From the NCBI RefSeq assembly GCF_018873765.1, contig NC_057923.1, positions 7,328,413 through 7,392,412 of the forward strand: 64,000 nucleotides of DNA, read 5' to 3'. The notes under the pieces were generated by a model. The model was not told where the DNA came from. It did not search any database and was given only the letters and a program-made list of their open reading frames with translations. Position numbers and translations under genes: made by a program. This stretch comes from Telopea speciosissima. Lineage: Eukaryota; Streptophyta; Magnoliopsida; Proteales; Proteaceae. Every line of letters starts with the position of its first letter. Positions within the stretch are counted from its first letter, which is position 1. Below are positions 59,465 through 64,000 of this stretch, piece after piece.

Positions 59465-59640
59465 GGATCTTTATCCCCTCCAGTTCCCTGTCCAGTCCAG
59501 TTCCCCAGTCCTCATAACAAGGGGGGCGCAATGACCACCCTACCCCTATCCAAACACTCTGTCCGGGTGGAGTCCAACCCCCCTTATTCGAGGGATTGGG
59601 GAACTAAGCCGGGCAAGGAACTAGAGGAGATAATTTTCCC
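59465..59640. mobile_element. MITE (family A) in intron 3
   Basis: A foldback related to 53983-54160: it begins GGATCTTTATCCCCTCCAG and ends with GAGGAGATAATTTTCCC. The inner arms CCAGTTCCCCAGTCC and GGATTGGGGAACTAAG are inverse-related. Confidence 0.7.
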
Positions 59641-59851
59641 TCTCAGACACCCCATATTTATGAATCACATCCATGAAATATTTTTTAATTAATAATGTCA
59701 CATGGAGAGATGATTTGGCCAATTTTAATCGGTCACATATATAGGGTATCATTTAAATATGTCATGTGTTAAATTTAGTGACTGACCCATGTATTGGACT
59801 TTTTTCCTTCTCTTTTGAAGTTACAAAATGTTTTAAAAATATAGAGCTTTA

Positions 59852-59990
59852 GGTTGTGTTTGGTATGCATTTTTAAAATAGATTATGTGGTTATAACACA
59901 TTTTGAAATGAAAATTTTCTCTATTTTCTAGCTTTGAATGCGTTTCTAGCAAGACCCAAAAACTATTCTGAGAATGCATACCGGACACAT

Positions 59991-60048
<58 letters not shown>

Positions 60049-60200
60049 AGGTGTTGATAAAGCTTAATTAAACTGAAACTTGATATATGAATAGGATGTG
60101 TTGTAGATGACAATTGTGTTTGGTATGTATTCTCAAAATAGATTTTTGGTCTAGAAGTACAGAATATATTCAAGATCTATAATCTATTCCGAGAATGCAT
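59852..60200. mobile_element. MITE-like relic with GTGTTTGGTATGCAT ends
   Basis: TTGTGTTTGGTATGCATT (59854) is partly inverse to ATGCATACCGGACACAT (59974-59990). A related stretch restarts at 60115. The (TC)n microsatellite lies at its right edge. Similar sequence occurs at about 6510-6640. Confidence 0.5.
59994..60046. repeat. (TC)n microsatellite, about 53 bp
   Basis: Uninterrupted TC dinucleotide repeat in intron 3 of the PQQ pseudogene. It creates a false Arg-Glu ORF on the minus strand. Confidence 0.97.
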
Positions 60201-60204
60201 AATC

Positions 60205-60435
60205 GGTATCGTCTCTGCTGATATTGATTCGGATTGGCCTAGATATGATCGATCAGGATCGGTCAGGTTTATCCCTGTTTTCTTTAAAAAAAAAAAATAG
60301 ATCTTTTTTTACATTTTTATCATTGTCCTTATTGATCCATTGATGTGGGATCAACCAAGAATCAGTATCGATCTCCACCGATACCGATATAAATTTGCCG
60401 AGTCGGCTGATCCGATACAGATTCCTCAAACCATG
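60205..60435. mobile_element. hAT-like MITE (family B), left end degraded
   Basis: The sequence matches 51454-51673 in order (TATCCCTGTTTTCTTT, TTACATTTTTATC, ATTGATCCATTGAT, CCGATAC, ATTCCTCAAACCATG). The right end at 60435 is the family terminus. A matching left target duplication is not visible, so the left part is probably truncated. Confidence 0.75.
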
Positions 60436-61365
60436 ATCCAACATGTCCTAGAGGACTGAAATCCAACAAAGCTGCCCATGACAATAATTACACCAACAAT
60501 GAACCCAGTGTCACAACTAGTTGAGGAACTCCAAGCATAAGAACAAGTTTATCTTATTCCATTCTCATAAGCATAATCAACTAAGGCATGCATTGTTTAT
60601 GTAGTTGGCTGGACCTGGTGGAGGGACATGGGGAGCTGCCACCGACGGTCGAAGGGTATACACAAACATTGCCAACAGTAACCACTTGAGCTTCAGGTTG
60701 GCTCCATCAAATAAAACAGCACCAGCAACAACAGGTGCATGGGTAGCCATGGATGCTTTCACCGGAGAAGTGTTGTGGACGACGGCCAACCCTAGCAACG
60801 CAACCGCTAGTGGACCTGTAACTATAGCTAATGGAGTCTTAATCGCAGGGTCTATGAATTCTAAAGGGACTTTATATGCAAGGGAAAATATTATGGTCTT
60901 ATGACACTGGAGCTTCCATGTCTGGTGGTGTTTCAGTAAGCAATGACTGCATCTACCATGGAAATGGATATAATGTCACCTTCGGAACATTTCTTTCTGC
61001 TACCGCTGGAACCTCGCTCTATTTCTTTTGTGTTGATGACATGCAGTATTAGTTAATGTAATATATGGAAACTTGTTTAATTAAGGATTAGAAACCATGG
61101 TTATTGGGTTTGAATTTGTATTTTAAATAGAGAGCATCTTGGATAATTTAGAGATTAATTCTAAATTACCCGGAGTGTAACAACACCAGAAGGATTTGGG
61201 TGTAGTTTCATCTTGGAGGCTGATTCCCATTACCCGGATTACATCGTAACTCGTGTCTACAGTCTTAAGGAGGGTGATTGGTGATACGACTCAACCTCAC
61301 CATTTCTCCTAATAACTTCTAAGTTCTTCTAGTTACAACATATGTGCATTCAAGTTCGGATCCGG

Positions 61366-61500
61366 ATCCACTTCCGAGCTGCCCGAACTTCCGTGCGCCC
61401 CACACACAACAAGGCGGTAAAGACTGCCTTACCCCCACTTGGGCAAGGAGTTCAGGCAGGGGTAGGGCGGTCTTTACTCCGCATTGTTGTGTCTGGGATG
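61366..61500. mobile_element. MITE (family C), copy 1
   Basis: Foldback with ACACAACAAGGCGGTAAAGAC at the left and GTCTTTACTCCGCATTGTTGTG at the right, around CCTTACCCCCACTTGGGCAAGG. The same central motif is in copy 2 at 63446-63610. Confidence 0.7.
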
Positions 61501-61594
61501 CACGCAATAGTACGGCCAGCTCAGCAGTAGAGGGTGCTGATCGTTTTGGAAATGTTCTCCTACACAAAAGGAACATTTCTTCTTTTTTTTTTTT

Positions 61595-61975
61595 GGGTAA
61601 ATTACACATCACCCCCTGGTTTTCAAACAAAACTCAGATCACCCCCTAGTTTTTAAAAAAACTCAAATCACCGTCTAGTTTAGACCCCAATATGAAAAAT
61701 TAGTCCCTACCTTTAGTTTTATGCGGTTAAATGATGATATCAACCCGTTAAATAAATTTAAATTCCTAAACTACCCTTGACATCCAAACATAGATTTTGA
61801 AGGGTAATATTGTAAATTTAATTCTAATGTTTTAGTACAAGGGTAAAATAGTCATTTCACACCAATAACTAACAGTAGACTAACCCCGTTACTGTTGAGG
61901 AGGTGATTTGAGTTTTTTCAAAAACTAGAGGATGATCTGAGTTTCGTTTGAAAACCAAGAGGTGATGTGTAATTT
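61595..61975. mobile_element. MITE with long inverted ends (about 70 bp)
   Basis: TAAATTACACATCACCCCC at about 61598 and the inverse GAGGTGATGTGTAATTTA at about 61957-61974 open arms that stay complementary for about 70 bp, including GTTTTCAAACAAAACTCAGATCA-type sequence against its inverse. The interior is AT-rich. Exact ends and target duplication are blurred by T-runs. Confidence 0.8.
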
Positions 61976-61995
61976 ATTTGTCCTTCTTTTTTTTT

Positions 61996-63301
61996 GGGTT
62001 TTTGTCAAATGCCTCCCTGAAAATGCCCATTTGTCCAAATGTCCCCTTACAATTTTTCTAATTGTAAACTCTCCCCTATTTTCAACAAATTGTAGCATTT
62101 TGGTCCAGTCCGTTAAGTTAAGATGTTTGACGTTAGTTTTAGAGAGTGTAATGATCAAAATGCCCTTGTGATAAAAACCAACAAAAATTTAAAAATAAAG
62201 TGACCAAATTGCCCTCATCTTCCCCAAATGGTTTAGGGTTTGAAACTGAAAATCAAACCCTAAACCATTTGGGGAAGATGAACCCTAAAATCAAACCCAT
62301 CAATCCAATAGTAATTTCTTCTGCAAATAAGAAACCACGGATTGTTAATGGATGGATGGGTATTCGACATTGGAAGATTGAGAGATGGATTGTTAATGGA
62401 TGGGTCGAATAGGCCTTGCAATAACGAAGCTGAATTGCCTGTGAAAGAGGGAAAACTTGAGGGTATGCCTTGGCTGCTCACAGTACAGTCGCCAGAACTG
62501 GGATTTAACCGCTGCTGCTGATGATGGTCCAAAGGGAAGACCTGATTTATTTGCTTATTAAATGGATTCAAAGAGGTGGAATCTTCACCACCATCGGAGA
62601 AACTACTCTTGGGGCTCCACTCCTTCTGGACTTGATGTGTTGGAGGAGATTCCATCCCCGTTTCTAGCTTAAATTTGGGTCTTGAACTCAACTCATCTTG
62701 AAGCATGGAATGGAAATTAGTCTCTCCATTTCTTCCATTACCTCGACAGCAGAATTATGTAATAACAATAAGACTCCAATCCAATTTGAATTGCTCTCTC
62801 TCTCTCTAACTTGATTTATTATCAGTAGGTAGCTATTAATTAAAGGCTGCCAGTGGTAGCTAATTGAAAATATTGTAATAAGATATCTAAGCTGAGAATG
62901 AAATGGTGATGACTTACAGTAAAGTTTGGATTCGATCCCATCTCTCATTGATTTTTCGATTTACAGAAGAAATTACGATTGGATTGATGGGTGATTATAG
63001 GGTTTGATTTTAGGGTTCATCTTTTCCAAATGGTTTAGGGTTTGATTTCCAGTTTCAAACCCTAAACCATTCGGGGAAGATGAGGGCAATTTGATCACTT
63101 TACTTTTTAATTTTTGTTGATTTTTGTCACAAGGGCATTTTGGTCATTACACTTCCTAAAATTAATGTCTAACGTCCTAAATTAACGGACTGGACCAAAA
63201 TGCTATAATTTGTTGAAAATAGGAAGGAGTTTACAATTAGAAAAATTGTAAAAAAACATTTGGACAAATGGGAATTTTTAGGGGGCATTTGACAAAAACC
63301 C
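61996..63301 (-). mobile_element. Pack-MULE-like element with about 330-bp terminal inverted repeats
   Basis: The terminal GGGTTTTTGTCAAATGCC (61996) is mirrored by GGCATTTGACAAAAACCC (ending 63301). Complementarity continues for about 330 bp (61996-62326 against about 62964-63301). Nine T residues (61987-61995) precede the element and at least nine follow it, consistent with the 9-bp duplication of Mutator-like elements, though T-runs are weak evidence. The 640-bp core carries an intron-containing gene fragment on the minus strand. No transposase is present. Confidence 0.82.
62330..62960 (-). pseudogene. Captured host gene fragment, probably the N-terminal part of a bHLH-type regulator
   Basis: On the minus strand a short first exon (GSNPNFT, ending at a GTAAGTC donor whose G is 62917) is followed by an intron of about 180 bp. 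The next stretch reads NGETNFHSMLQDELSSRPKF, KLETGMESPP, KEWSPKSSFSDGGEDST and DHHQQQRLNPSSGDC. The NFHSMLQDELSS and WSPKSSFSDG motifs resemble the variable N-terminal region of plant bHLH proteins of the bHLH112/123 type; this is from memory of the family and no DNA-binding helix-loop-helix is present. Reading then runs into the terminal inverted repeat. The exact acceptor is uncertain. Confidence 0.5.
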
Positions 63302-63445
63302 TTTTTTTTTTTGATAGAACACAAAAGGAACATTTCAAGTTGGTAGCAGTGTGGACTGTGGACAAGTAATTAAAATAAGTCTCTCTCTATCATTATATTA
63401 TTGTCAGTATCTGCAACAGATGGTGGGCCATCTAATGAGGATGCG

Positions 63446-63610
63446 ACTTCTCTAGTTCCGCCTGCTCGGTACTGTCGTGTGTCCCACACACAAGTAAGGC
63501 AAAAAATACCACCTTACCCCCGCTCGGGCAAGGCATTTGGGTAAGGGTAAGGGTAAGGCGATACATTCTGCCTTGCTTCTGTGTGTAAGGGCAGGCGGAA
63601 GTAGAAGAGT
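63446..63610. mobile_element. MITE (family C), copy 2
   Basis: CTAGTTCCGCCTGC at the left and GCAGGCGGAAGTAG at the right are inverse ends. The core CCTTACCCCCGCTCGGGCAAGG matches copy 1. GGGTAAGGGTAAGGGTAAGG near 63540 is a short local repeat. Confidence 0.75.
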
Positions 63611-64000
63611 CGAACCCATCTAATGAACCAAGGAGTTAATTGATTGGAAGGAGGGAAGAATGATGCATGATGAGGATGAAACCGGTATTTTTCAACATAT
63701 GTGCATTCACGTCCTTTATTTTTATTTTTTTTATATTATTCTTTAAACTTATGCGCCAATTTTTTTTTGTCTTTTTCTCGAAAAGGCCTATTCACCTTCC
63801 ATTGTTACAGATAATTACCCTTAAAATTAACTACAAGTCCAGCTTTACTCAAAGTCCGAATCTGGCCCAAAACCCGGTGGGTTGGGCTTGGACTAAGGTC
63901 ATCTCAACCTTACATCCGGGGTCTAGGCCAAGGTTAAGATACCTCAGGCTTGTCCAAGGGCTTCAAAGACCCAGGCCCAGCCCAACCTAGTTCCGCCCCG
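63611..64000. other. No gene recognised
   Basis: AT-rich with a CCCAGCCCAACC-rich right edge. The 107-codon ORF at 63667 has no recognisable domain. Confidence 0.4.

Larger units (their letters stand above)
54257..61052 (+). pseudogene. PQQ-repeat polyvinyl-alcohol-dehydrogenase-like gene, disrupted
   Basis: The ATG at 54257 begins a signal peptide-like segment (GILLNLSAFCLLTLTSFAFS); the end of exon 1 is unclear. Exon 2 (54447-54910) has WLNHGGDIYNWRYAE and the first PQQ repeats (ATPAIYNGTIYFPCWNGNIY, DGSLVWEKNL). Exon 3 starts at 56651 (AFYMGTASLEES), has a stop at 56901-56903, is split by a copia insertion at 56977-59102, and resumes at 59103 (SILAFDMENGNIKWYRQFGGYD) to 59380. Exon 4 runs from 60605 (LAGPGGGTWGAATDGRRVY) to the stop at 61050-61052. 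Near 60880/60881 a deletion breaks the frame; the correct C-terminal reading (ILWSYDTGAS, YHGNGYN) continues in another frame. Plant relatives are predicted secreted beta-propeller quinoprotein dehydrogenases with unclear substrates. Three independent lesions make this a pseudogene. Confidence 0.9.

Noticed and set aside
59946-60173. Arg-Glu repeat protein on the minus strand
   Set aside because: It is the translation of the (TC)n microsatellite.
1-64000. CRISPR arrays, operons, phage or defence systems
   Set aside because: No regularly spaced identical short repeats and no compact same-strand gene runs exist. Introns and plant gene families show nuclear plant DNA.

Overview
The window reads as nuclear DNA of a flowering plant with a repeat-rich genome. 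It is AT-rich, its genes are split by GT-AG introns, and its proteins (ATS3-type PLAT protein, F-box/FBD/LRR protein, plant aldose 1-epimerase, plant PQQ-repeat dehydrogenase) belong to typical angiosperm families. The species cannot be told from the sequence; nothing suggests a grass.

Only three genes look intact, all on the minus strand: an ATS3-like PLAT-domain protein (9987-10794, 3 exons, 181 aa), an aldose 1-epimerase-like protein (18742-20600, 5 exons, 374 aa) and an F-box/FBD/LRR protein (29495-32613, 3 exons, 478 aa). A fourth host gene, a plant polyvinyl-alcohol-dehydrogenase-like PQQ protein (54257-61052, plus strand), is a pseudogene. It carries a premature stop, a frame-breaking deletion in the last exon, and a copia insertion inside an exon.

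Most of the rest is mobile DNA. 1-1.4 kb resembles LTR/leader sequence. 3.6-5.5, 11.3-15.0 and 15.0-17.9 kb are three related copies of an unidentified block; two solo LTRs (12577-13036 and 15419-17180, both with perfect 5-bp target duplications) separate the copies by age. 24362-27568 is an LTR element without pol. 32913-39494 is a decayed Ty1/copia element just upstream of the F-box gene, itself interrupted by a hAT-like DNA element carrying a growth-regulating-factor (GRF) gene fragment. 39.5-50.1 kb is a nest: copia remnants hold a gypsy-type element (about 40.45-46.9 kb), which holds a gag-only LTR element (42090-46130) and a MULE-like MITE (40913-41072). 61.6-63.3 kb holds two abutting terminal-inverted-repeat elements; the second (61996-63301) is a Pack-MULE-like element carrying an intron-containing fragment that resembles a bHLH regulator.

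The main point of interest is that two different DNA transposon classes in one 64-kb window each carry a piece of a transcription-factor gene. The GRF carrier shares its terminal motif and 8-bp target duplication with several small MITEs here. No CRISPR, operon or other prokaryote-type system is present. No tRNA or rRNA gene was recognised. Exon borders come from splice consensus and protein continuity read by eye.
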